DNA from: Planctomycetota bacterium
Lineage (GTDB): Bacteria > Planctomycetota > UBA1135 > JACQFD01
Assembly (NCBI GenBank): GCA_016200225.1
Contig: JACQFD010000026.1
Span: forward strand, 124,001-188,000
Length of the DNA: 64,000 nt
Reading direction: 5' to 3'
Both the position numbers and the translations under genes were made by a program. Below the pieces are notes generated by a model that did no database searches, was not told where the DNA came from, and saw only the letters and a program-made list of their open reading frames with translations. Shown piece by piece: positions 43,628 through 51,316 of this stretch (position 1 is the stretch's first letter; every line of letters starts with the position of its first letter).

Positions 43628-43662
43628 CGGGCCGCCCGGAGCTTGCGGCTCCGGACGGCCCG
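43628..43662 (-). terminator. Intrinsic terminator after the beta-propeller/cytochrome gene
   Basis: A GC-rich stem of about 15 base pairs with one mismatch (arms 43628-43642 and 43648-43662) has a 4 to 5 base loop. On the minus strand it is followed by ATTTCTTTC, a weak T-rich tract. It lies 37 bases after the stop of the gene at 43700 and before kynA, so it separates the two. Confidence 0.65.
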
Positions 43663-43699
43663 AGGAGTTGGAAGCAGACTTTCTGTTACAGCGTTTCTG

Positions 43700-46573
43700 T
43701 TACAGCGACCTGATGAACCTGAGAATGAGCTCGATATCGTCATTCACGTTCGTCGATGAAAGGAACTGCTGAACTTGCGTGCCGCGCAAATCGTGTTGCG
43801 TATTCAACATCTTGTTGAGCGTCGGAAACGATTGCGAACCCGGATCGATGACCGCGCGGAGCGAGCTGACCGCGTGATCGTGGAAATATGGCATTGTCGC
43901 GAACACTCCGATTTTCGTCGGAATGTCGAACCTGCCCGCGGCGCGCTCGAACACGAGCGGATTGCCAGGATTATTAGGATCGTCGCAAAGCGTGCTGTTC
44001 ATGTCATCTCGCGTGAAATCGCCGCTCAAATCCGCATTCGCGGGATTGTAGCTTTCAATATCGGAGATGTTGTCGCCGTTGCGATCATTAATAATCACAT
44101 TTTGGTCGTCCACGAGATTGACGCCCGAGTTCACATCCTGAAGCGCGTTGCCCATGATGTTGAACTTCAGCGAGAAGCACGGATCCTGGTGCGCCTGATC
44201 ATAATTAGGATCGAGAATCTTGATTTGATCCTGTGTGAACCAAACGTTGTTGCTGAGGAGAGTCGTCGGATGGCACGACGCGCAGTTGGAATTGCGGTTC
44301 AACGGATTCATTCCCGTATCGTTAATGCCAAAATACAGGTCGCGCCCGACTTTCGCGTCGGCACTGAACTGTGCATTTTCAAGATTGGGATTGAGCGGCA
44401 CCGAGATCTTCTCGTGGTAAGCGATCAGTCCTTCCTGTTCCGCATCTGTAAACACGCCGGTTCCGCCGTTTTCGCCGCCGAACATCGGACCTGTTTCGCC
44501 GAGATTCATGCGGACGGCTTTCCATAGCAACATGCCCGTGCGGCGGATGCCGCCGTAGACGGGAATTGTCGAACGCGGGCCCGCGGGACGCTGCCAGACG
44601 TTGCCATCTTCGCCGCCCTCGTAGTGGCACGATTCGCAGGACGCCGCGAAATTGCCGGTCGTCTGATCGCGCGATCCGTCGGCGAAGAGTTCGGAGCCGG
44701 TCAGTTCGCTGGTGTTAAATTTATCATTACCGGGCTGGACGATTTTCACCGTCGGCAGCGTCGAACCGACCACGCCGGTTGTAAAACTAACGACGTTTCG
44801 CGCGACGTCGCGCGAAATTTCATTGTTAGTATACAAATTCGCGATGTCGTTTCGAACATCATAATCGGCAATTAACATTCCGGTCGGACGATCGCCGACG
44901 AGGCGGTTCGGATCGAACTGCGTATGATTCTTATCGAGCTGAGTCGGGCTCGGCGTCGAATCGCGGCGCGGCGTAATGCCAATCCATGCAGGAGTCGACT
45001 GGGTTGCATCAAATACCGCGACGTCTTCCGAGGCGCGCGAGAGCACGAGGGCTTTCTTGCCGTCCGGACTGAATTCAACGCGGCTCGGGAGAGCCAAACG
45101 CACCGGCATCGAGCCGTTCGGAATCACGCCGCTCGGATTGCCAATGATCGCGCGGACACCGTTTGTATAAGTAATCGGACCGCCCTGAACGATCGCTTGA
45201 TAATAAAGCGAACTGCCGACCCACGAAGGATTCGACGGCAGCGTCAGCGTCACGGTCGCATTGCCGTTCGCGTCGGTGTTGCCGCTTGCGACAACGCCGT
45301 TCGAATTGAGAAGAATGATGCCGCCGTTGCCGGCCGCGATGTAATTCTCCGTTCGACCATTAATGATCTGGAACGGCGCGTTCGAGGTCGCGTGTTCGAT
45401 CTTTAATGTATAATTCGTATTGCCGAGAGTCGGAGCCGCCGTCCCGCGAAGCGTCGCAAGTCTGCGCGAAACCTGACCCGTCGTCATGCCATAATTAACG
45501 TTCATCGTCGTTCCGGTCGCGACGTTCCAATCGAAATTCAAACGATTGGAATTGTCCGTCTTGACGTTGTCGCTCCATTGAAACGTTTCTGTAGTAAGGT
45601 CGACGATCGATACCGCGCCGTAAATGCGGTTCGCGAACGCGCCCGGGCTGAACGGCGTGTCGACGTCGTGGTTCACATTTAACAATTGATGCGCGGTCCA
45701 CAATTGCGTTCCGTCGGGCGAAATCGCGAGATCGTCGGTGAAACGCGTGTTGCCCTGCGCTTTGGCGACGGTGATTTTCGTCGGATTGACGAACGCGTCG
45801 TACGGATATTTGTTAAGATCAATTCTCTTCGCGACGGAGAGCGCGGTCGGAACGCCGCTGCCGTTCAATGTTAATGAAACGACGGAGATGAATCCGCTCT
45901 TCAGGTGGGCGACGTACGCGCGATTGCTCGTCGAAGCGATGGCAACGCCGCGCGGCGCGTCGAAGTCGGGAATGAAATCGTTATTAGTATCGATGTCGGC
46001 CGCCGTGAGGGAGCCGGGAATGATCGAAAGGTCGGCCGCATACGCCATCGTCGCAACGACGTTGTCGGTCGAGGGGTCGATGACGGAAAGCGAATTTGAC
46101 CTCGCATTGGTAACAAGCAGATATTTACCATTCGGTGCAAGCGCGATTCCGTACGGCTCGACGCCGATGCCGGTCGTGATCGTCTTGATGACGGAGCGCG
46201 ACGCCGTGTCGATGACGGAAACGCTGCCGAGAATTTCCGAACCTGTGTACTCGAGCACCGTCTTGTCGATGGCTACAGTTCCGCGCTGATTTGTAACATA
46301 CGCTTTCGTACCCGAAGTGTTGAATGCAATATTGCGCGGGCTGACGCCGACGGTAACCGTAGCTAATACAGTTCCCGCCGTGCGGTCCGTGACGACGACG
46401 ACGTCGTTCTCTTTATTGACAACCCAGAGTTCGCTGGAAGTCGCCGGACTGATTGCAAGCGATCGGTTCTTGGAGGGAGCAGGACTAGTTGGGGCAGCGG
46501 CCGTCAACCACGATGTTGTTGCCGCGGATGCGGCTAAGAGCGCGCAACCGGACAGTAACCAGGAGAGTTTCAT
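43700..46573 (-). CDS. Secreted YVTN beta-propeller fused to diheme cytochrome c peroxidase-like domain
   Basis: A 957-residue protein with a signal peptide (about residues 1-26). The N-terminal half has repeated YVTN-type blades (GVSPRNIAFNTSGTKAYVTN and GVEPYGIALAPNGKYLLVTN). The C-terminal third has two c-heme sites, CESCH near residue 645 and CASCH near residue 763, in a context like MauG and bacterial diheme peroxidases (IPTKIGVFATMPYFHDHAV). An insert at about residues 370-470 is Asn/Thr-rich. It should be periplasmic and transfer electrons to peroxide or oxidise a protein or small molecule. Such fusions are common in Planctomycetota and Acidobacteriota. Its role is otherwise unknown. 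Confidence 0.85.
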   Translation of the reverse strand: MKLSWLLSGCALLAASAATTSWLTAAAPTSPAPSKNRSLAISPATSSELWVVNKENDVVVVTDRTAGTVLATVTVGVSPRNIAFNTSGTKAYVTNQRGTVAIDKTVLEYTGSEILGSVSVIDTASRSVIKTITTGIGVEPYGIALAPNGKYLLVTNARSNSLSVIDPSTDNVVATMAYAADLSIIPGSLTAADIDTNNDFIPDFDAPRGVAIASTSNRAYVAHLKSGFISVVSLTLNGSGVPTALSVAKRIDLNKYPYDAFVNPTKITVAKAQGNTRFTDDLAISPDGTQLWTAHQLLNVNHDVDTPFSPGAFANRIYGAVSIVDLTTETFQWSDNVKTDNSNRLNFDWNVATGTTMNVNYGMTTGQVSRRLATLRGTAAPTLGNTNYTLKIEHATSNAPFQIINGRTENYIAAGNGGIILLNSNGVVASGNTDANGNATVTLTLPSNPSWVGSSLYYQAIVQGGPITYTNGVRAIIGNPSGVIPNGSMPVRLALPSRVEFSPDGKKALVLSRASEDVAVFDATQSTPAWIGITPRRDSTPSPTQLDKNHTQFDPNRLVGDRPTGMLIADYDVRNDIANLYTNNEISRDVARNVVSFTTGVVGSTLPTVKIVQPGNDKFNTSELTGSELFADGSRDQTTGNFAASCESCHYEGGEDGNVWQRPAGPRSTIPVYGGIRRTGMLLWKAVRMNLGETGPMFGGENGGTGVFTDAEQEGLIAYHEKISVPLNPNLENAQFSADAKVGRDLYFGINDTGMNPLNRNSNCASCHPTTLLSNNVWFTQDQIKILDPNYDQAHQDPCFSLKFNIMGNALQDVNSGVNLVDDQNVIINDRNGDNISDIESYNPANADLSGDFTRDDMNSTLCDDPNNPGNPLVFERAAGRFDIPTKIGVFATMPYFHDHAVSSLRAVIDPGSQSFPTLNKMLNTQHDLRGTQVQQFLSSTNVNDDIELILRFIRSL

Positions 46574-47278
46574 TGAGCAAAATCCTCGCGAGGCAGATGC
46601 GAGTCCCGCCGGTTACTACATATACAACCGCGACGATTTGCGGTTAATTGTAAGAACGCGACGCGACGTAAAGAGGGAGTTTTCAGGAATACAAAAACTA
46701 CACGAACAAGCTTCGAAGTGTGGAGGCACCGGAAAAATTGTGCGTGTGGGCGCGCAGGGGATGGGCACGCCCGTGGAACAAAAATCGAGTTCGCCTTCAT
46801 TCGCCCAAACGACGCTACGAAACTTCTTCTGCGCAAGCGTTCGAAGTTACGGCACCTCAGGCGATTGAAGGCACACAGGCGCGCGCGGGGGAGGCGGGGT
46901 ACGCGCCTGATGCCTGCCCATTGGTCCCGCGTCGTCGGTTCAACACGACACGAGAATCATCGGAAGATGAAGCTAATGCGTGCTTTCCACGAATCGTTGC
47001 ATCGAGCGGGCCGCAGGTCCCAAACGAAACGACGCCATCGCGGAAAGCATTCATCATCCACGAGCGTAATTATTATGCAGCTCGATCGGCCGTTTGCCTA
47101 ATTTGAAATTTAATGATTCGCGCTTTCAAATAGCCCGAGTTCCATGCTATTTCCCCGAATGTGCGGGAAATTCCAACCTAACGTCGCACGCCGACGTGCA
47201 TTGGAACCCGGTTCATACAATTGACCGATCGTGCGGAGCACTTCGGACGCGTGCGATCCGATTCCGCGCCGCTCAAGC
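46574..47278. other. 705-base stretch without a recognised gene
   Basis: Several overlapping frames of 60 to 130 codons exist on both strands, but they are rich in Arg, Ser and Pro, shadow each other and match no family I know. No tRNA or repeat was seen. A GC-rich inverted repeat is present at about 46871-46898 (CAGGCGCG against CGCGCCTG). The part next to 46573 should hold the promoter of the propeller/cytochrome gene. It is the longest unexplained gap in the window. Confidence 0.5.
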
Positions 47279-47740
47279 TCAACGATTTCTGCCGACGTTT
47301 CGAATCTGCGGCTGTGCGGCGCGACCCCTCGCGTGCAGCGTCCGCCGTTGCGTCGAGGATATGGGGCGTTCGACGCCGCGCCCGATTAATTGTAGTAAAT
47401 CCGTCGTGGTTACAATTCCGGCAAGCCGATCGCCGTCCATCACGGGAACGCAACCGATCGAATGACCTCGCATCACGTTGGCGATGCGCTTCACCGGCGT
47501 TTCCGGAGTAACCGTTACCGCATAGGGAGTCATTACAGATCCGACCGATTTGCCGGCGCGAAGAGAATCGCCATATTTTCCGCCAAGATCGCGATCCGAG
47601 AGCAATCCAATAACAATGCCCCGCTCGACCACGACGAGATGGTGAAAGCCCTTCAGCTTCATACGATTCCACGCTTCGTTGGCGGTCTGATTCGGAGATA
47701 CAATTTCCACTTCTTTAGTCATGATTTCCGCGGCTCGCAT
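47279..47740 (-). CDS. CBS-domain pair protein
   Basis: A 153-residue protein made of two CBS motifs: AAEIMTKEVEIVSPNQTANEAWNRM at the start and GSVMTPYAVTVTPETPVKRIANVM from about residue 67. Each ends in the usual VGLLSDRDL or AGIVTTTDLL type segment. CBS pairs bind adenosine nucleotides and act as regulatory modules. The C-terminal 28 residues are Arg-rich and probably disordered. It has no fused enzyme domain. The Ser/Thr kinase gene lies 179 bases upstream on the same strand. Confidence 0.88.
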   Translation of the reverse strand: MRAAEIMTKEVEIVSPNQTANEAWNRMKLKGFHHLVVVERGIVIGLLSDRDLGGKYGDSLRAGKSVGSVMTPYAVTVTPETPVKRIANVMRGHSIGCVPVMDGDRLAGIVTTTDLLQLIGRGVERPISSTQRRTLHARGRAAQPQIRNVGRNR

Positions 47741-47879
47741 GGGATCACCTCAATTCGGCAGAGAATTACACTTGATTACAATTGCCGGAGGCTGCCGTCC
47801 CCGGCTGAACGAAAGGGTGCGAATCACGTGCCGGACGCAACGTCTGCGCTTGGCAGCGCGATTGTTGTCTTTCGATACA

Positions 47880-47901
47880 CCGGGACCTCGATTTGTCCCG
47901 G
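47880..47901 (-). terminator. Hairpin after the kinase gene, possible weak terminator
   Basis: A 7-base-pair stem (CCGGGAC/GTCCCGG) encloses an 8-base loop in the gap between the kinase stop and the CBS gene. No T tract follows on the minus strand, so termination by it alone is doubtful. Confidence 0.3.
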
Positions 47902-47919
47902 ACGGCCGAACGGCCGGCG

Positions 47920-48849
47920 CTATTTCCGTAGGAATGCCACGAAGTCGTCGCGCAACTCCGCAAGGCCGTATTCCTGGATTGTCAGACAACGATAAATAAT
48001 TTTCTCCAACTCCGGCGGCGCGTTCGGATTGAGGTCGCGCGGCGGCGTATAACTCAAGAAGTACGAAAGCGACATTCTTACAGTTTCGCCCCCGGACTTC
48101 GAACCGGCATACTCCCACGGCACTTCGTCGAACGGCAGCGTACCGGTGAGAATTTCATACAATGTAATTCCGATCGCCATCACGTCCGCTTTACTGTCGC
48201 GGAGAAGGAGCGGATTGTAAGTTAGTGTCACGGGCACGGGGCCCGTGTCCCCCTGCCGCGCAGGAACCGGGTCGAGCATGACGACCGTTCCCTGCGGTTT
48301 AATAATAATATTTTCCGGTTTGAGATCGCCGTGATAGGCCAGTTGTCCGCTTGCTTGCAATCGTTCGAGCGCGCGAACAATTGTAAGAAACCAGTTGATA
48401 CGAACGCCTTCGAGCGCGCGGATCTTTTCGCGCAGCGTTTTTCCTTTGATGCAGTCGAGCACGAGAACGGGCCGGCCGTCTCTTTTTATAACATCACGCA
48501 GCGACACAAGGTGCGGAGTGCGGATTCGCCGCAGCGTTTCCGCCTCGGAAACTAACAATCGGTCGATTTCTTTTTCATCCAAAAAGTCGACGCGCGCGGA
48601 CGCGCCATCGAAAAACACTGCATCGGCCGTGAATTCATCGGGACTCACGCCCGACGGCTCGCGGCGCGTTTCCACTGAAGGAAAGCGATCGACAAATCGG
48701 CCGCCGCCGCCCATGTCGCCGAATTTTAGCGCGACGCGCTCGCCTGTGTCGCGATTCTCCGCGGCGTACACCAGCGAAAACCCGCCGCGCCCGAGAAACT
48801 CGGCAACTCTATATTTACCAATCGCAAGACCCACGTCGACTTGTGTCAT
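47920..48849 (-). CDS. Serine/threonine protein kinase (single kinase domain)
   Basis: A 309-residue Hanks-type kinase domain without membrane or sensor segments. The Gly-rich loop is LGRGGFSLVY, the ATP Lys is Lys42 (VALKFG) and the catalytic loop is YHGDLKPENIII with Asp175, Lys177 and Asn180 intact. The metal-binding DFG reads MLDPV, so Asp193 is kept but Phe and Gly are lost. An insertion of about 40 residues separates strand 3 from helix C (SEAETLRRI, about residues 101-109). It is probably active, with an atypical activation segment. No partner gene is evident. Confidence 0.85.
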   Translation of the reverse strand: MTQVDVGLAIGKYRVAEFLGRGGFSLVYAAENRDTGERVALKFGDMGGGGRFVDRFPSVETRREPSGVSPDEFTADAVFFDGASARVDFLDEKEIDRLLVSEAETLRRIRTPHLVSLRDVIKRDGRPVLVLDCIKGKTLREKIRALEGVRINWFLTIVRALERLQASGQLAYHGDLKPENIIIKPQGTVVMLDPVPARQGDTGPVPVTLTYNPLLLRDSKADVMAIGITLYEILTGTLPFDEVPWEYAGSKSGGETVRMSLSYFLSYTPPRDLNPNAPPELEKIIYRCLTIQEYGLAELRDDFVAFLRK

Positions 48850-48938
48850 ATGAATTCTCCCTCATTGCAGCGTTGCTGCGCATCCCCTTCCTTCGCATAG
48901 AGTTTCGAACCGACACCCTCCGCGACTTGAAACAAGCC

Positions 48939-48970
48939 AAAAAAGACAGGAGCCGGCGAACCGGCTCCTG
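48939..48970 (-). terminator. Strong intrinsic terminator after the LolA-like gene
   Basis: A perfect 10-base-pair stem, CAGGAGCCGG with CCGGCTCCTG (48947-48956 and 48961-48970), has a 4-base loop. On the minus strand it is followed closely by six T residues (48939-48944). It lies 48 bases after the stop of the gene at 49018. Confidence 0.9.
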
Positions 48971-49017
48971 TGTGTGTCAAGAATGTGCGGGTCGAACCCC
49001 GGAATTCTGTCTGGACG

Positions 49018-49965
49018 TTACTTAATGTCCGACTTAACGCCGCCAGCCGGTTTCGAAGCAGGCGCCTCCACCTTCTTGGCGGGTTCGTCGGCTTCGTCGT
49101 CGCCGTCGTCTTCATCGCCGCCGCCGCCGCCCATGCTTCGCATCAATTCCGCCATCGAGGAGACCTTGGCATCCTTCGGCGGCGTATATACAAATTGATC
49201 CTCTTTGAACTTGGGCTCAATATTAATATTCTTGTAGACCATCGACATGATCTTCTGTCCCGTGCCCGTTAACATTTCCATACCGCTGAAGATGTCCGTC
49301 TTCTTATCAAAAATAATGCGCGTTCGCTTCATCGCGCCCATGATCTGGGCCTGCGGTCCACTCTTCGGCAAGGAGTCTTTCTTAATTTCGCCGGTGACCG
49401 CCCAGAATTCGTGATCGCCGATTTTGATCGACTCTTCGATCGTGTCGAAATCGAACTGTTTTTGTAAATCTGTAATCGTCGACTCGGTGTCGCCGGTGGA
49501 GCCGCCGCCCATCATGCCGCCGCCCATTTTCTTTCCCATTTCTTTAGCTTCTTCAACCGTCGATTTCATAATCATCGGTTGCGGCAACATCGGGCTTTCT
49601 TGAATATTCCAAATGTTCTTTCCGTCGTTGACGACGGTCTGCTTCATGTGCCCTTGACCCATGGGAAGCTCCATGTCGAGTTCCATGCGCATCTTGCCGT
49701 CCTTGGAAGTCATCTGTTTGCCGGTGCCCTTGATCTCAAAGCCCATGGCATTGATGTTCATTTCAAGGTCGGCGGTAATGTCGCGCTTGCGATTGCTCTC
49801 TTGGGCTTTTGCGAGGGCAGCTTTGGCCTTTGCGGGATCCTTGGGGATTGCCGGTTGTGATGCCGCAGGTCGTGATTCGGTCGGATTTTGTGCAACCGCG
49901 ACACCGATCAAGGCCGCGATGGCAAACGAGGACGTCAGGAAACGCAATTTTGTGATGGAGGACAT
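49018..49965 (-). CDS. Secreted LolA-like lipoprotein-sorting-type protein
   Basis: A 315-residue protein with a signal peptide (residues 1-24, ending IGVAVAQ). The beta-rich body has the layout of LolA or outer-membrane lipoprotein-sorting proteins: a repeated strand pattern with ADLEMNINAMGFEIKGTG, KMRMELDMELP and GKNIWNIQES, then IEPKFKEDQFVYTPP. A Gly/Met-rich loop (KKMGGGMMGGGS) and an acidic Gly/Asp/Glu tail are unusual. I infer a periplasmic lipid- or lipoprotein-binding role with modest certainty. The ATG at 49965 gives a clean signal peptide, and an intrinsic terminator follows the gene. Confidence 0.65.
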   Translation of the reverse strand: MSSITKLRFLTSSFAIAALIGVAVAQNPTESRPAASQPAIPKDPAKAKAALAKAQESNRKRDITADLEMNINAMGFEIKGTGKQMTSKDGKMRMELDMELPMGQGHMKQTVVNDGKNIWNIQESPMLPQPMIMKSTVEEAKEMGKKMGGGMMGGGSTGDTESTITDLQKQFDFDTIEESIKIGDHEFWAVTGEIKKDSLPKSGPQAQIMGAMKRTRIIFDKKTDIFSGMEMLTGTGQKIMSMVYKNINIEPKFKEDQFVYTPPKDAKVSSMAELMRSMGGGGGDEDDGDDEADEPAKKVEAPASKPAGGVKSDIK

Positions 49966-50123
49966 GAGATTGGCATTATGCCAGATTTCGGCCCGGCAAT
50001 AAGAAGTGAACTGTGACATGATAATTGCAACAGCGTGGAAATGTGCCTGATTTTCCTCTGCGGAGACGGAAATCGGCGAAACAACGATCCACGTATGTCC
50101 TCTCGACGATACAGGTAGTCTCA
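49966..50123. promoter_or_regulatory. Divergent promoter region
   Basis: The 158 bases lie between the divergent LolA-like and HEAT-repeat genes and should hold promoters for both. It is less GC-rich than the flanking coding sequence. No operator-like inverted repeat stands out. Confidence 0.45.
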
Positions 50124-51263
50124 ATGAAATCCGTCTTCAGTATTGGCTCCGCGATATTTTGCCTCGGCGCGTCGTTTTTGGCCTCCGGCGGAGTACCGAC
50201 CCCGGCAGGATCAGGTCGCGCAGCGACTGCGACACGACCGTCGCCTGTCCTTCGACTCGAAGTCGAGGGATTGCTCAAGAACTGCGATTCCGGCAACGGC
50301 AGGCGTTTACTACAAATCGCGGATCTCGCGGCGCAATATCAAATAAAAGATTTGTGCCTTGAGGCGCTGTCGCGCGCATCGGCCGCGAATGTCGACGCGG
50401 CGAAAATTGTTGCATCCATGGCGCCGGTCGCCGCCGCCGAATTGGACGGGCTGGCGGGCGCCGCGCTTTCGTTAAAGGCGCAACAGACGTTTTCGAGCAT
50501 TGCTAATCTTGAAAAAGAAGCGCCGGATCTTGCGATGAAGGAGCGTTACGCAAAAGTATTATTATCACAAATACCCGCTCCGGCGCTCGCCATCGAATTG
50601 GAACATGCGATCGTTTCGCCGAAGGCGCCCGTACGCCGCCTCGCATCGGAATTGTATACATCGCTCGGGTTGAAAGCCGACACGGGACCGCTCGTACGGC
50701 GCGTTTATTATGATGCAGATCCGGGCGTCCGGCAGGCCGCCGCGAAGTCGATCGCGGTGCGCAACGATTCGAAATCGGCCGGCCGAATTTCCGCGGGATT
50801 GAAGGAGCAATCGCCCATCTTTCGGATGCATACCGCGGAAGCTCTCGGCGAAATGGGACGCATCGAATCGGTACCTGAGTTAATTAAACATTGGAATGCG
50901 CTTGTTCAGGCCGGTTCGAGCGGCGCCTACGCTCCGCGCGCATACTTCTTTTCGGGAACGGTGCAGTCCTACGTCGCCGGTTACGATGTCGAAGTCGCGC
51001 AAGCCGCCGCGATCGCGCATCCGATCGTTAGTACACTTCAGAGCGGAGTCGTGCTCGACGTTCGCGTCATAGGCGCCCATTCCGATCAGGGTCTTGCGAT
51101 TGAAAAAGGTGTCGTCCATGACGCCTTGGTCAAAATTGCCAAGGCGGACTTCGGCAATCAACCAAAGGCGTGGGCTGATTGGTATCAAAACACAGTGAAG
51201 CCGGCGACCGGCACGACGACAGTCCAGTCCCACGAGGCGCCAGCGACACCCTCCGCGAAGTGA
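50124..51263 (+). CDS. Secreted HEAT-repeat protein
   Basis: A 379-residue protein with a signal peptide (SVFSIGSAIFCLGASFLASGG). Alpha-helical repeats follow, including HEAT-type units such as APVRRLASELYTSLG, PGVRQAAAKSIAVRND and PIFRMHTAEALGEMG. HEAT repeats form a curved protein-binding solenoid, and no enzymatic motif is visible. The C-terminal part (IAHPIVSTLQSGVVLDVRVI) is of unknown type. I used the ATG at 50124 that begins the signal peptide. It is followed after 53 bases by the FG-GAP protein on the same strand. Confidence 0.75.
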   Translation: MKSVFSIGSAIFCLGASFLASGGVPTPAGSGRAATATRPSPVLRLEVEGLLKNCDSGNGRRLLQIADLAAQYQIKDLCLEALSRASAANVDAAKIVASMAPVAAAELDGLAGAALSLKAQQTFSSIANLEKEAPDLAMKERYAKVLLSQIPAPALAIELEHAIVSPKAPVRRLASELYTSLGLKADTGPLVRRVYYDADPGVRQAAAKSIAVRNDSKSAGRISAGLKEQSPIFRMHTAEALGEMGRIESVPELIKHWNALVQAGSSGAYAPRAYFFSGTVQSYVAGYDVEVAQAAAIAHPIVSTLQSGVVLDVRVIGAHSDQGLAIEKGVVHDALVKIAKADFGNQPKAWADWYQNTVKPATGTTTVQSHEAPATPSAK

Positions 51264-51316
51264 CCGAGCCCGTCGCTCTTCTGGACGAATCGTCCAATCC
51301 GTAGTTGGATAGGAAC

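Noticed and set aside
46718..47106. Two overlapping plus-strand frames of about 128 codons
   Set aside because: They overlap each other in different frames, have shadow-like composition and no recognisable motif.
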